From NCBI RefSeq assembly GCF_002245895.1, contig NZ_NPJZ01000001.1, forward strand, positions 5,423,501 to 5,487,500: 64,000 nucleotides of DNA, in the 5' to 3' direction. Position numbers and translations under genes: made by a program. The notes below the pieces were generated by a model that was not told where the DNA came from, ran no database searches, and saw only the letters and a list, made by a program, of their open reading frames with translations. Each line of letters opens with the position of its first letter. The first letter of the stretch is position 1. Positions 8,793 through 18,437 of this stretch are shown in pieces. The stretch is from Rhodococcus sp. OK302. GTDB taxonomy: Bacteria > Actinomycetota > Actinomycetes > Mycobacteriales > Mycobacteriaceae.

Positions 8793-10699
8793 CCTACTGC
8801 CATCGCGCCGAGTTCGTGGTTATGTCCCTGACCTACCGCCCGGAGACGCCAGACATCTCCGCGGCGGTAGATCTCGGAGAGCACCATGGTCTTTTCGACG
8901 GTCCCGAGGTCGAGAACGAATGTCGCAAAGGTTCCGTCGGGACCATCAATGCTGACCGAGACGGCTCCCAAGTCACCGAATGTCTTCTCACCGTCGACCG
9001 CGGCCGCTATGACCACACGCCGGCATTCCGCAGGCAATGCATCGAGATCTGCGCGGACACTCTGCTCGCTGTCACCGTCGACGGAAAGCTCGACTGCGCC
9101 GTCCTCATCCACGGTGTTGTTGTAGAAAACGAAATCCTGATCCGAATCGACTTTGTTGGTTCCGTCCAAGAGGAAGGCAACCACATCGACGTCGAATTCG
9201 TCTCCTACGTTCTCTGCCCGCCACGCAACGTTAATCGACCACGACGACTGAGATGTGGGAAGATCGACGACCTCGCCGCGCATCAAAATCGGTGCAGACA
9301 AACGTGATTCAAGCTTCATGTGCGCCGGCACGACACCCGAGACCAGGGATTCGTTAACATCGGATTCCGTGATCTGCGGAAGCCCTCGTTCGATAACCCT
9401 TGTCATTCGTTTGTCGGACTGGCCGCCCTCCAACACCAAGACTTCAGTGACGGCGGTTGTGAAATTGAGAGACGGACGAGCACCGAGCTGAAGGATGCGC
9501 GACCGCATGATCACACCGTCGAGGTGATTGCCACCAAGAATCAGCACGCGGCGCCCCTGCCAGGCCTTCGCCTTCCGATTCGCGAGAGGCGAGGCTGTCG
9601 CAATCGTCGACGATCGCACAACCGGGTTCTGTTCGACGAGCCGCGGCTGTGCCGGTACCACGATCTCCGGCACCAGAGCGACCTCGCGCTCAGGCTCGAC
9701 GATCTCTGGCGCGACTGCGACTACAGGTGCCACTGGGACTGTAGGCACTACATCCGGATTGATGACGGCGACATCATCGCTCTTCAGTTCGCCAGGCAAT
9801 GCCTGGACCAACAATTCTTCGAGACGCTGTTCCGAGATGACGGGAATGCCGTCTGAGCCAGCCTTGCGCACCTTGCTGCTCTGGGATGCCGCGTTGTCGC
9901 ATACCACAACGCTGGTCTGGCGGCTCACCGAGTTCATGACATCAAGTCCTGCAGCGGTGAGGCGCGCTGCCAACTGGATTCGAGGAGTCCGTGTTGGGCC
10001 GCTTATGACAACCTTCATGCCCTGTACCAAACCGTGCGCTGTATCCAGGCGTCCAGGATTGGTGAACGACGACGGCACCCGCTTGATCTGTTCGGGATGA
10101 AGTGCGACGCGGCGGTCCTTGCAACCGACAACCGGAAGCGGAAGCTGCAGGGACTCTGCCAGGGATGCGCTTCGCCCAAAGACCTCTACGAGTACCCTAG
10201 CGTCGTCATACGCGTCGTGCGCATTGAGTTGCTCGACCTTCCAGTACTCTGCCAACGTTCCGAGCCGATGGTTGGGCACATCGAGTTCCAGACGCCGCGA
10301 AAGCGCCAGGGTGCAGAGACGCTGTTCTATCGGGGTGGTAAAACTAGCGCGCTGAAACTCTGCGTCCAGGAATCCGTAGTCGAATGAGGCATTGTGCGCA
10401 ACCATTGTTCGGCCTGACATCAACTCACCGAACTCGTCGGCAATATCCTCGAATCGAGGGGCTCCCGCCAAACGCTCGGGTGTGAGGCCGTGGACATGGA
10501 CCGGGCCGGGGTCGCACCCTGGGTTGAGCAGCGTCGAGAACTCCCGCTCGACTGATCCGTCTTCACGCAATAACAGCGCGGCGATACTGAGCACCCGGTG
10601 CGAGGCGGCACGCATTCCCGACGTCTCGACGTCGAGAACAACCCAGCTGTGATCAGCGGGCAGCCGATGGGTCTCTGCTTGGCGTAGCGCGCTGGTCAT
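8768..10699 (-). CDS. DEDDh exonuclease - BRCT - TerD fusion protein
   Basis: A 643-residue multidomain protein. I chose the ATG at 10699 because GGAGGT lies about 6 bases upstream; the frame extends 8 codons further. The N-terminal 3'-5' exonuclease domain resembles DNA polymerase III epsilon, with D-x-E in VVLDVETSG (about 22-28), AHNASFDYGFL near 100, and the closing His and Asp in HDAYDDARVL. Next come a BRCT domain (MKVVISGPTRTPRIQLAARL) and a second BRCT-like repeat (GRRVLILGGNHLDGVI). The C-terminus is a TerD domain (DVDVVAFLLDGTNKV, DFVFYNN), a calcium-binding fold of tellurite/stress systems. It suggests nuclease activity on damaged or foreign DNA tied to a Ter-type stress complex. 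It stands alone, but its TerD domain resembles that of the gene at 29088-30452. Confidence 0.88.
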   Translation of the reverse strand: MTSALRQAETHRLPADHSWVVLDVETSGMRAASHRVLSIAALLLREDGSVEREFSTLLNPGCDPGPVHVHGLTPERLAGAPRFEDIADEFGELMSGRTMVAHNASFDYGFLDAEFQRASFTTPIEQRLCTLALSRRLELDVPNHRLGTLAEYWKVEQLNAHDAYDDARVLVEVFGRSASLAESLQLPLPVVGCKDRRVALHPEQIKRVPSSFTNPGRLDTAHGLVQGMKVVISGPTRTPRIQLAARLTAAGLDVMNSVSRQTSVVVCDNAASQSSKVRKAGSDGIPVISEQRLEELLVQALPGELKSDDVAVINPDVVPTVPVAPVVAVAPEIVEPEREVALVPEIVVPAQPRLVEQNPVVRSSTIATASPLANRKAKAWQGRRVLILGGNHLDGVIMRSRILQLGARPSLNFTTAVTEVLVLEGGQSDKRMTRVIERGLPQITESDVNESLVSGVVPAHMKLESRLSAPILMRGEVVDLPTSQSSWSINVAWRAENVGDEFDVDVVAFLLDGTNKVDSDQDFVFYNNTVDEDGAVELSVDGDSEQSVRADLDALPAECRRVVIAAAVDGEKTFGDLGAVSVSIDGPDGTFATFVLDLGTVEKTMVLSEIYRRGDVWRLRAVGQGHNHELGAMAVGYGVEVED

Positions 10700-11111
10700 C
10701 GAAATACCTCCGTCAGACAACAATGAATGCGATCGACTCGGGGCCGATTCTCATCGACATCATTCCTGAACCGTCCGACAGATCGTATTACGAAGCTGAC
10801 CGATTCAATCGTCGCCACCTCAAACTACGGCGAAGCGGATCGAATCAATCTCCGATTTCGAGATGCTCTAGGTTCAATTCGGTGGTCAGACCCAGTCCCA
10901 GATAGACCATCGGATCGGTGGCACACCTGCCGCCTTCACCTTCAGCACCGAAGGCACTGAGTTAAGATCGCCCCAACTGCGATTGAGACAATATCGTCAC
11001 GAGATGCGGCGTCCAGAAGAGTCACAATTCAAAGCTTTCCGGAATCCTTCGGGGCCGCCAATTCCTCTCGATCTACAACGAGCGTATCGAACGCTCATTC
11101 AGGAAGTCGTT
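10700..11111. other. Divergent intergenic region
   Basis: About 410 bases between the exonuclease-TerD gene and the lipoprotein gene, which point away from each other, so both promoters should lie here. I see no conserved RNA or operator I can name. The only clear signals are GGAGGT before the exonuclease start and AGGAAG at 11101-11106 before the lipoprotein start. Confidence 0.45.
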
Positions 11112-11756
11112 ATGAGCCAAACACATATATCTACAACGATTTCCACGAGGCTGCGACGTATCTGCGCGCTCGTCGCGGTGGCAAGTGCGTTTGCACTGAC
11201 AGCTTGCTCCACGAACCCAACTGAGGCTACGTCCCCGTCAACAACTGTGGCCTCGTCCACTGCGCAGCCTGAAACAACTACATCACTCCCACCATCTGTA
11301 TCGACCTCACCGATGGTCATCGAATCCGAATCCACAACCACTGAGGAAGCCATCGAACCCGTAGTGGAAGAAACTACGGCCGCCGAACCCGTCGTAATCG
11401 AATGCCTGCAGGGAACGCCAGGGCCGGCAATGTGGAGCGACGGCACGATGGCATATTCCCAATGGTGCTTCGATCAACTCGGTGGAACGAAATATTTGGA
11501 GAGTGAGCGCCGTGCCAACACCTTTGATTGTGACGGGACCATGTGCCGCAATCCAAATTCAGGTGTCACTTACCCGGATCCGAAAGCCGCCTCACCCACG
11601 GCGCCCACAGCGAAGACCGCAACCCCAGCCGAAGTCCGGCAAAACCAGCAGGAAATCGCAGAGTCAGGCTGCTCGACGTCCGGCTGCATCCAAACTTACT
11701 TCGGATGCCGCGACGGTTACATCACCGGCGAAATGTGCAGCCGGTGGGGCTTCTGA
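11112..11756 (+). CDS. Secreted Thr/Ser-rich lipoprotein, unknown function
   Basis: A 214-residue protein. ATG 11112 is preferred because an AGGAAG lies just upstream and the next residues form a lipoprotein signal peptide: basic start (RLRR), hydrophobic core, and lipobox LTAC with Cys near residue 36. A long Thr/Ser/Pro/Glu-rich low-complexity linker follows, then a Cys-containing C-terminal region (WSDGTMAYSQWCFDQLGG, DCDGTMCRNP, and a final ITGEMCSRWGF), probably disulphide-bonded outside the membrane. I recognise no enzymatic motif. It appears monocistronic. Confidence 0.8.
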   Translation: MSQTHISTTISTRLRRICALVAVASAFALTACSTNPTEATSPSTTVASSTAQPETTTSLPPSVSTSPMVIESESTTTEEAIEPVVEETTAAEPVVIECLQGTPGPAMWSDGTMAYSQWCFDQLGGTKYLESERRANTFDCDGTMCRNPNSGVTYPDPKAASPTAPTAKTATPAEVRQNQQEIAESGCSTSGCIQTYFGCRDGYITGEMCSRWGF

Positions 11757-11817
11757 TCTAGCCCACCCGATGGTGCCTCTGACAAACCTCACGGGGAGGC
11801 GGTTCCGAGGCCACCCG

Positions 11818-11847
11818 AGTCGTGGAGAGTCTCGAGAATCCACGACT
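11818..11847. terminator. Inverted repeat downstream of the lipoprotein gene
   Basis: AGTCGTGGA and TCCACGACT form a perfect 9-bp stem with a 12-base loop about 60 bases after the lipoprotein stop. There is no T-run, so it is a weak terminator candidate and could instead be an operator for the next gene. Confidence 0.35.
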
Positions 11848-12040
11848 ACCTCGCCAGCCCGTCGGACATCGAGATCAGGCCGAACCCGTGATGCATCCCC
11901 CGATCCGGGGTATCCACACGACCAGCCCGTATCCTGCCGGATTCCCGTCAAGTAGGACCAGCGTCACGCACCAAACGGGCGCACGGTAAACATGAAGGAC
12001 ATAGAAACAGATTCCCTTATCGGTAAACGAGGTACGACAG

Positions 12041-13042
12041 ATGAACGGTGCAGCTGCCATCGGTGATGGCATATTCCAGATTCCAGTCCCCATCACGAAC
12101 AACCCACTGGGCAACACCCTGGTCTACGCGATGGAATCTCCGAACGGGTTGATCCTCGTCGACGCTGGTTGGGGCGATGACAACGGTTGGCAGGGTCTCA
12201 ACGCCGGCTTGGCGGAGATCGGCCATTCCGTCACCGACATCGAGGGCGTTGTCGTGACGCATTTCCATCCTGATCACACAGGACTGTGTGGTCGCGTGCG
12301 TGAGGCGTCGGGCGCTTGGATCGCCATGCACGAGGACGATCACGACCTCTTCAACAAGATGGCGACCACACGGGATGAAGATTGGTTGACCTATCAACTG
12401 GACAACATGACCAAGGCTGGGGCCCCCGAAGCTGATCGGGAAGCTTTCCGGCATTCAGCCGGAAGCGAGGCTCCGGCCAGCATCGACTCTGCTCCCGACC
12501 GCATTCTCTCGGACAACGAGATTATCGCTTTGACCGGCCGCGGACTCCAGGTCGTCTACACCCCCGGACACACGCCGGGCCACGTCTGCTTCTACTTGGA
12601 CGACGCGAATGTCATGTTCACCGGCGACCATGTCTTGCAGAAGACGACCCCGCACGTCGGAAACTTCACGTATCCCCTCGAAGAACGTGACGCGCTGGCC
12701 GATTTCTTCGCTTCACTACGACGCGTTCAGACCATGGACATCACGCGCGGCCTGGGCGCTCATGGCATTCCGATCGACAGTGTCGGGGGCCGCGCGGGCG
12801 AGCTGATCGAGCATCACGAGGAACGCCTCGACCATCTGCTCGAGGCTTTTGCCGATCAGAAGCTGACGGTGTGGGATGTTGCGGCAAAGATGAAGTGGTA
12901 CAAGCCGTGGTCGGAGATTTCACCGATGGGCAAGACCATGGCATTGTCCGAAGGTGCTGCGCATCTGCGCCATCTGGTTGCGCGCGAGCAGGTTTCGCAG
13001 GTTCCGGATACGGACCCGGCACTGTTCATTCGTACATACTGA
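12041..13042 (+). CDS. Metallo-beta-lactamase-fold hydrolase
   Basis: A 333-residue MBL-superfamily enzyme. The main metal motif is HFHPDHTG (about residues 70-77). Further ligands are the His of GHTPGHVCFY (about 172-181), the Asp of FTGDHVL (about 192-198) and a late GAHG motif (about 246-249). A helical C-terminal extension (VWDVAAKMKWYKPW) resembles hydrolases related to glyoxalase II and the lactamase-beta-2 group. The substrate is unknown, perhaps a thioester or lactone. It is monocistronic and ends before a strong two-way hairpin shared with the convergent universal stress gene. Confidence 0.9.
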   Translation: MNGAAAIGDGIFQIPVPITNNPLGNTLVYAMESPNGLILVDAGWGDDNGWQGLNAGLAEIGHSVTDIEGVVVTHFHPDHTGLCGRVREASGAWIAMHEDDHDLFNKMATTRDEDWLTYQLDNMTKAGAPEADREAFRHSAGSEAPASIDSAPDRILSDNEIIALTGRGLQVVYTPGHTPGHVCFYLDDANVMFTGDHVLQKTTPHVGNFTYPLEERDALADFFASLRRVQTMDITRGLGAHGIPIDSVGGRAGELIEHHEERLDHLLEAFADQKLTVWDVAAKMKWYKPWSEISPMGKTMALSEGAAHLRHLVAREQVSQVPDTDPALFIRTY

Positions 13043-13066
13043 GAAAAACTGTACTGAGACATAAGG

Positions 13067-13098
13067 GTCAGGGCCGACGCGTGTGCGTCGGCCCTGAC
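13067..13098. terminator. Bidirectional hairpin terminator
   Basis: GTCAGGGCCGACGC and GCGTCGGCCCTGAC form a perfect 14-bp stem around a GTGT loop. It lies between the convergent hydrolase and universal stress genes and could serve both, although T-runs are short. Confidence 0.7.
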
Positions 13099-13100
13099 TT

Positions 13101-14027
13101 CTATTTCGCGTCAGCTTCGGCTTGATCAACAATTCTTGTCGACGCCGACCGCGGAACCACCACCACCGGAACCGGTGAGTAGCGAACGATTTTCGCGGCC
13201 CGCGATCCGAGGAATACTCGGGCGATGGATCCGGCCTGACTTGATCCGACCGTCAGCACGTCACCGCGATCCCAGTCGATATCTTCCAGCGCCTCATCCC
13301 AGTTCCGGCCATGACCGACAACAGCTTCCATGCTGTCGGGCGTCTCCGGCAGGGCTCGCACCCTCTCGAATGCGGCGTTGGTTTCCCGTTCGACAACCTC
13401 AGCCCATTCCATGACCACTTGGTTATCACCTTCGGTACCGAGGGTGGTGGTGTACTGAGCCGAGGAACGAACGGCGAAGGCAGCCAGACGAAGTCCCGCA
13501 CCGACCCTCGCAGCAACTGTCGCGGCAGCCAGAACCAGCTCGTCCTGATCGGGAGTACCGGAATAGGCTGCGGTTACTCGCCGCACCACTTCGTCTTTCT
13601 TGACCCGAAAACCTCGGGGCGCCAGAGCAACCGGAACGTCGGAGCTATGAAGGAGCCGAGAGGTCACACTGCCGAGCGCCACGTGACCGAAAACTCCGGC
13701 CGTCGACGAGTCCAGGATGATCATCTTCGCTTCGTGCTCGTGAACAAGATCCAGTAGGCCACCGGCGGTGGAATTCGCCTCGTGAATGACGTACTGGGCG
13801 TCAATGTCCGCGGGAACCTCGGCACGCGCCTTCGCCAGTGCCTCTTCAGCTTCGGCGCGTAGTTGCTGGTGATACTCGCCGTCGACGCGCATCATTCCCG
13901 GTGGCGGCGGAGACGGAATTACAGAACACACGATCAGCGGTTCACCGGATGATCGCGCTAACAGTGTTGCGAGATGGATGGTCCCGACGCTGCTATGGTC
14001 CGGCGCGTAGCCGGCGAGGAGAGTCAT
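13101..14027 (-). CDS. Tandem universal stress protein (two Usp domains)
   Basis: A 308-residue cytoplasmic protein with two Usp domains of about 150 residues. Each ends with a nucleotide-binding-type segment: LGSVTSRLLHSSDVPVALAP in the first, and GSSQAGSIARVFLGSRAAK then SPVPVVVVP in the second. Tandem Usp proteins are common in actinobacteria and linked to dormancy and stress. The start ATG overlaps the upstream permease stop as ATGA, so it is translationally coupled to the transporter and may monitor or regulate it. Confidence 0.9.
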   Translation of the reverse strand: MTLLAGYAPDHSSVGTIHLATLLARSSGEPLIVCSVIPSPPPPGMMRVDGEYHQQLRAEAEEALAKARAEVPADIDAQYVIHEANSTAGGLLDLVHEHEAKMIILDSSTAGVFGHVALGSVTSRLLHSSDVPVALAPRGFRVKKDEVVRRVTAAYSGTPDQDELVLAAATVAARVGAGLRLAAFAVRSSAQYTTTLGTEGDNQVVMEWAEVVERETNAAFERVRALPETPDSMEAVVGHGRNWDEALEDIDWDRGDVLTVGSSQAGSIARVFLGSRAAKIVRYSPVPVVVVPRSASTRIVDQAEADAK

Positions 14028-15457
14028 GACTCAACCTCGGTTCGCTTCTGGCTACCCAACTTGGAGTGCTTCATGGAGTACGCGAAGTACCAGATGATCG
14101 CGATGGAAACCCACACGAGGAACACGTAGATCGTGACGGTCCGAAGGTCCTTGATGATCCACAGGCAACCCAGAATCGACAGGATCGGAGTGACGGGATA
14201 ACCGGGAACCTTGAAGCTACGCGGCAGATCCGGATCACTGCGTCGCAAGAGAATGACACCCACCGAGACCACGAGGAAGGCCACCAATGTGCCGATACTG
14301 GTCATCTCGGCGAGGAAATTGATGGGGATGAAACCGGCGAGAATGCTGATGACAATGCAGACGATGATGGTGTTGGGAACCGGAGTGAGAGTCCGCGGAT
14401 TCACCTTGTGGAAGATGGACGGAATCATGCCGTCGCGCGACATCGCGAACAAGATTCGGGTCTGACCGTAGATGACGACGAGTGTGACGCTGCAGATCGA
14501 GATCACCGCTCCGGCGGCCAACAATGTTCCCGGCCAAGTAGATCCGGTGACTCGCTCGAGGATGGCGGAGAGCCCGGCTTCCTGGCCTTCGAATGATGCG
14601 GAGTCCTGAGCACCGATGGCAACGACAACGACGGCAATGTAGATCGCAGTGACCGATACCAAAGCGATGAGGATGGCTAGAGGCAGGTTACGACGCGGAT
14701 TCTTGACCTCTTCACCGGCCGTCGATACGGCGTCGAGGCCGATGTACGAGAAGAAGATGATGCCGGCAGCGGACATGACACCACTGAATCCGAACGGAGC
14801 GAAGTCAGCGAAGTGGTTGCTGTTCCACCCGGCGATACCGACGACGATGAAGAGCAGCAGAATCGCGAGTTTGATCGACACCATGATCGCGTTGGCCTTG
14901 GCCGATTCACTCGCACCGCGAATGAGCAACACTCCACACAGGCAGACGAGGATCACGGCAGGCAGGTTGATGATGCCGCCCTGCTCGGGGGCCTGGGACA
15001 GCGCGTCGGGGATCCGGAATCCGAAGAGATTGCCGAGCAACTGATTGAGATACTGCGACCAGCCAACGGAGACTGCAGCGGCAGACACTCCGTATTCGAG
15101 AAGCAAACAGGCGCCGACGGCCATGGCCGGTAGCTCTCCGAGCGTCGCGTACGCGTAGGAGTACGACGAGCCCGACGCTGGGACAGCTCCGGCCAACTCG
15201 GCATAACAGATTGCCGTGAGTCCGGCGACAACACCGGCAACAATGAAGGAGATGATCACAGCCGGACCGGCAACCGGAACGGCCTGGGACAGGACGAAGA
15301 AGATGCCCGTACCGATCGTGGCGCCGATGCCGAACATCGACAGCTGCACCAACCCGATACTGCGGGTCAGCTCACCGCCTTCAGTATCGGCTCCGGTCTC
15401 CTTGTCTATCTGTGTCGCCGGCTTGCGCCGAAGTACGTTTTTGACGAGAGTAGCCAT
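14024..15457 (-). CDS. APC-family amino acid permease
   Basis: A 477-residue inner-membrane transporter with about 12 hydrophobic segments. The APC signature is in the first helix (SMFGIGATIGTGIFFV), followed by a conserved helix 3 region (ELAGAVPASGSSYSYAY) and YIGLDAVSTAGEEVKNPRR after helix 6. It probably imports or exchanges cationic or branched amino acids. ATG 15457 is preferred over upstream codons because GAGGAG precedes it by about 6 bases. It forms an operon with the stress protein and is divergent from a racemase/arginase-like gene, suggesting an amino acid such as ornithine or arginine as substrate (inference). Confidence 0.9.
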   Translation of the reverse strand: MATLVKNVLRRKPATQIDKETGADTEGGELTRSIGLVQLSMFGIGATIGTGIFFVLSQAVPVAGPAVIISFIVAGVVAGLTAICYAELAGAVPASGSSYSYAYATLGELPAMAVGACLLLEYGVSAAAVSVGWSQYLNQLLGNLFGFRIPDALSQAPEQGGIINLPAVILVCLCGVLLIRGASESAKANAIMVSIKLAILLLFIVVGIAGWNSNHFADFAPFGFSGVMSAAGIIFFSYIGLDAVSTAGEEVKNPRRNLPLAILIALVSVTAIYIAVVVVAIGAQDSASFEGQEAGLSAILERVTGSTWPGTLLAAGAVISICSVTLVVIYGQTRILFAMSRDGMIPSIFHKVNPRTLTPVPNTIIVCIVISILAGFIPINFLAEMTSIGTLVAFLVVSVGVILLRRSDPDLPRSFKVPGYPVTPILSILGCLWIIKDLRTVTIYVFLVWVSIAIIWYFAYSMKHSKLGSQKRTEVES

Positions 15458-15604
15458 CGACGCTCCTCTAGAGTGCCTGGTAGGAAACTGTTGTATCCTC
15501 ATACTGCACGTAAGTGTCCTGCGACACAACAGTAGAAGCAAAGTTGTCTAGATCACGCCAACTGTCCGGTCTGCGCCCGGACTATTCGAGAAACCGGGGA
15601 GCTC

Positions 15605-17398
15605 ATGACCGGACCGACGATCACCATCGACCTGCGCCGTATAGAACAGAATGCGCGCGTACTGGTCGAGGCGTCCAGACAGCACAGCATATCGGTGGCC
15701 GGTGTCAGCAAATCGACGTGCGGGTCCCCCAAAGTGGCGCGCGCCATGGTCCGCGGCGGCGTTGCCCAGATCGCAGACTCGCGCCTGGACAATCTCGCGC
15801 GGATTCGGCGCGACGGAATCACAGTTCCCTTGATGCTCATCCGTGCACCATCACTGAGCGAAATCGACGACACCGTGCGCTACGCCGACATCAGTCTCAA
15901 TTCCGAACTGGCGACAATCGACGCGCTCGGTCGCGCAGCTCATGCCCGCGGGCTGGTCCACGACATCGTGCTGATGATCGACCTCGGCGACCTCCGCGAA
16001 GGGATTCTGCCCGCCGAAGCCTTCGATGTCGTCTCGCAGATCCTCCCCATCGACGGAATCCGACTGATCGGAATCGGCGCGAACCTGGCCTGTGTCGGCG
16101 GCATTCAGCCCACCGTCGACAACCTGTCCAATCTTGTGTACATCTCCGAGGAGATAAAGAAGCGGTTCAAGATCGAGCTGCCCATAGTCTCCGGCGGCAA
16201 CACATTCTCACTGCCACTCCTGGAAACCGGCGCAATGCCGGCGGGAATCAACCACCTCAGGTTGGGGGCCAGCATCGTACTGGCCGAATCTCCCACTCCC
16301 CCCGGGCTGTACGAGCTACTCAACAAAGACGCGTTCACCCTGACTGCCGACATCATCGAAGCCAAGATCAAACCGTCTCGGCCCTATGGCGTTTCGGGTG
16401 AAGACGCTTTCGGCCGACGGCCGGTCTTCGATCACGAGGACACCCCCAGCCGACGCCTCATCCTTTCCATCGGCCGGGAAGACATCTCCCCCGAAGGCCT
16501 GACGCCGGTCGATCCGCGCCTGAGCGTCATCAGCGCCAGTAGCGATCACCTGCTTGTCGATGCCGGGGAGACGGGCGACGAATACCGCCTGGGCGGGAGC
16601 GTGGATTTCACGATCGACTACGGCGCACTACTGATGGCGATGACGTCGCCGTACGTCGAAAAGCGTTATGTCCTGGGCACAGAATCTGTTGCTGCAAACG
16701 CAACTCTGGCCCTACACGACCTCGGACGTGACGGATTGTCCCGACATCTTCTAGAACACGGTTTGCGCGACGACGTGAGCGGGATCGGCTACACGTGCAC
16801 CGAAAGCGCAACCATCGCAGCTGGATCCACAACATTGCCGCTGTGGTTGTCACCCGACGCCTGGCAGAACACTCGAATTCCGATCGGCACCGACGCTGGA
16901 ACCGACTTGGGTGCAATCGTATTCGCAGCACACGGTGACATCGAGCAGCTGCTGCAACTGGCTGCCGATGGACACGGGCCGAGCCTGGAAAACACTGTGC
17001 TGGTCGGGGTCAAGAACGCCACCATCAGCCACAAGCGTGCACTCGACGAATACGGAGTGCTACTGGTGACTATCGACGAAATCGACCGCCACGGTATGGC
17101 TACCTTGATGCCGCGCGTGATCGCAGCGGCGGGTCAAGGTGTCAACGGAGTGCACGTGCACTTCGACATGGACATCATCGACGGCCGCGTATTGGGCGTC
17201 GACGACATGCAGCATCAAGGTGGGCTGACCTTCCGCGAAGCGCACCTGGCGGCCGAACTCATCAGTGAAACGGGATTGACCCGGTCCATCTCCATCGGCA
17301 GCACTGCAGATGAAGATTCAGATGTGAACGGCCGCCAGGCACGGTTCGTCAACGGACTCCTTGCATCCCTGCTCGGGCGCAAAGTGGTGAAGCAGTAG
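15605..17398 (+). CDS. Alanine/ornithine racemase-like PLP protein fused to a partial arginase-like domain
   Basis: A 597-residue two-part protein. Residues 1 to about 360 match PLP fold-type III racemases of the alanine/ornithine group: VAGVSKSTCGS (PLP lysine in VSKS), IVLMIDLGDLREGI, IVSGGNTFSLP and HLRLGASIVL. Residues about 370-597 resemble the second half of arginase/agmatinase enzymes: VHFDMDIIDG (metal-binding DMD) and GGLTFREAHLAAELI. The usual first arginase motifs (GGDHS and DAHxD) are not visible, so ureohydrolase activity is doubtful. The fusion suggests arginine/ornithine metabolism with stereochemical conversion, consistent with the divergent APC permease. ATG 15605 follows a GGGAG-type ribosome site. 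Confidence 0.8.
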   Translation: MTGPTITIDLRRIEQNARVLVEASRQHSISVAGVSKSTCGSPKVARAMVRGGVAQIADSRLDNLARIRRDGITVPLMLIRAPSLSEIDDTVRYADISLNSELATIDALGRAAHARGLVHDIVLMIDLGDLREGILPAEAFDVVSQILPIDGIRLIGIGANLACVGGIQPTVDNLSNLVYISEEIKKRFKIELPIVSGGNTFSLPLLETGAMPAGINHLRLGASIVLAESPTPPGLYELLNKDAFTLTADIIEAKIKPSRPYGVSGEDAFGRRPVFDHEDTPSRRLILSIGREDISPEGLTPVDPRLSVISASSDHLLVDAGETGDEYRLGGSVDFTIDYGALLMAMTSPYVEKRYVLGTESVAANATLALHDLGRDGLSRHLLEHGLRDDVSGIGYTCTESATIAAGSTTLPLWLSPDAWQNTRIPIGTDAGTDLGAIVFAAHGDIEQLLQLAADGHGPSLENTVLVGVKNATISHKRALDEYGVLLVTIDEIDRHGMATLMPRVIAAAGQGVNGVHVHFDMDIIDGRVLGVDDMQHQGGLTFREAHLAAELISETGLTRSISIGSTADEDSDVNGRQARFVNGLLASLLGRKVVKQ

Positions 17399-17407
17399 AA
17401 CTCTCGA

Positions 17408-18382
17408 TCAGTTGGTGGCAAACCCGGGCAGTCGCTCGATGTCCTCGATGATCGAGAACTCGGACGCGTCGCCCTTGATGATGCGACTGGACTCTCCACG
17501 GACGTCGACGGGTACATCGCCCGCCAACGTCACGCGGTGAACGCTGCGCGCTTGGCTTCCGTAGTCGGAGACGCCGTAGTGCTGGGTCGCCTGGTTGTCC
17601 CAGATCGCCAGATCACCGGGAGCCCAGGACCAGCGAACAGTGTTTTCCAACTTGATGATTCGAGCCTGCAGCAGCTGGTAGAGAGCTACCGACTCCGACG
17701 GCTTGAGTCCGACAAACTCCTTGACGAAGTGACCCAGAAGCAGAGTCTTCTCCCCCGTCACCGGGTGAATGCGGACCACCGGATGCTCCGTCTCGTAGAT
17801 CTCCCGCGTGAATTCACCGTAGTTGGTCACGCGCTGAGAGTTACCCTGCTGCACCTTGTCCACGATCTCTCCGTAGTCGTAGGCATTGGTATGAACGGCA
17901 CGCAGGTTCTCGACCAGAACCTTGAGTGAGTGCGGCAGCTGGTTGTATGCAGCGGTGGTGGACGCCCAGGTGGTGGCTCCGCCGTACTCGGGAATGGTGG
18001 TGGGACGCAGGATCGACGCCTTCGGGATGCGGTCGATGAACGTGACGTCGGTGTGCCAACTGCTGGCGGCGCCGTCGAGTACCAACAGCTTGTTGTCCTT
18101 GGACGTGAGCGTGGGGTGCGTGGTGGTCTGGGTGCCGATGGTTCCGGCAAATTCGTACTGCGACACGTCGTCGAGGTGCTGCTGGCCGCGGAAGAACACA
18201 ACCTTGTGCGCCGCCAGAGCATATCGAATTGCGTAGGCCGTCTCTTCGGAAAGATCACCGGAGAGGTGAACTCCGTCGATCCGGGCTCCGATCAGCTCTC
18301 CGACCTTGTGGACGGTGATGCCGCCGGCTGCGTAAATCGCTTCGGAGGTGAGGGTTACGCGCTCGAGTTCACTGATGGACAT
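17408..18382 (-). CDS. TauD/TfdA-family 2-oxoglutarate-dependent dioxygenase
   Basis: A 324-residue Fe(II)/2-oxoglutarate oxygenase of typical family length. The iron ligands are visible: H-x-D in SSWHTDVTF and the distal His in [13 protein letters not shown]. The region [14 protein letters not shown] is also typical of taurine or alkylsulfate dioxygenases. It probably releases sulfite or sulfate from an organosulfur substrate, but other TfdA substrates are possible. ATG 18382 is chosen because AGGAG lies 6 bases upstream. It is 55 bases downstream of an ABC importer operon in the same direction, so the importer probably brings in its substrate. Confidence 0.9.
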   Translation of the reverse strand: MSISELERVTLTSEAIYAAGGITVHKVGELIGARIDGVHLSGDLSEETAYAIRYALAAHKVVFFRGQQHLDDVSQYEFAGTIGTQTTTHPTLTSKDNKLLVLDGAASSWHTDVTFIDRIPKASILRPTTIPEYGGATTWASTTAAYNQLPHSLKVLVENLRAVHTNAYDYGEIVDKVQQGNSQRVTNYGEFTREIYETEHPVVRIHPVTGEKTLLLGHFVKEFVGLKPSESVALYQLLQARIIKLENTVRWSWAPGDLAIWDNQATQHYGVSDYGSQARSVHRVTLAGDVPVDVRGESSRIIKGDASEFSIIEDIERLPGFATN

Positions 18383-18437
18383 GAAATTCTCCTGGGAATC
18401 TAAAGTGAAAGAAGTTGGTGTCGAACGTGCAGATGGG

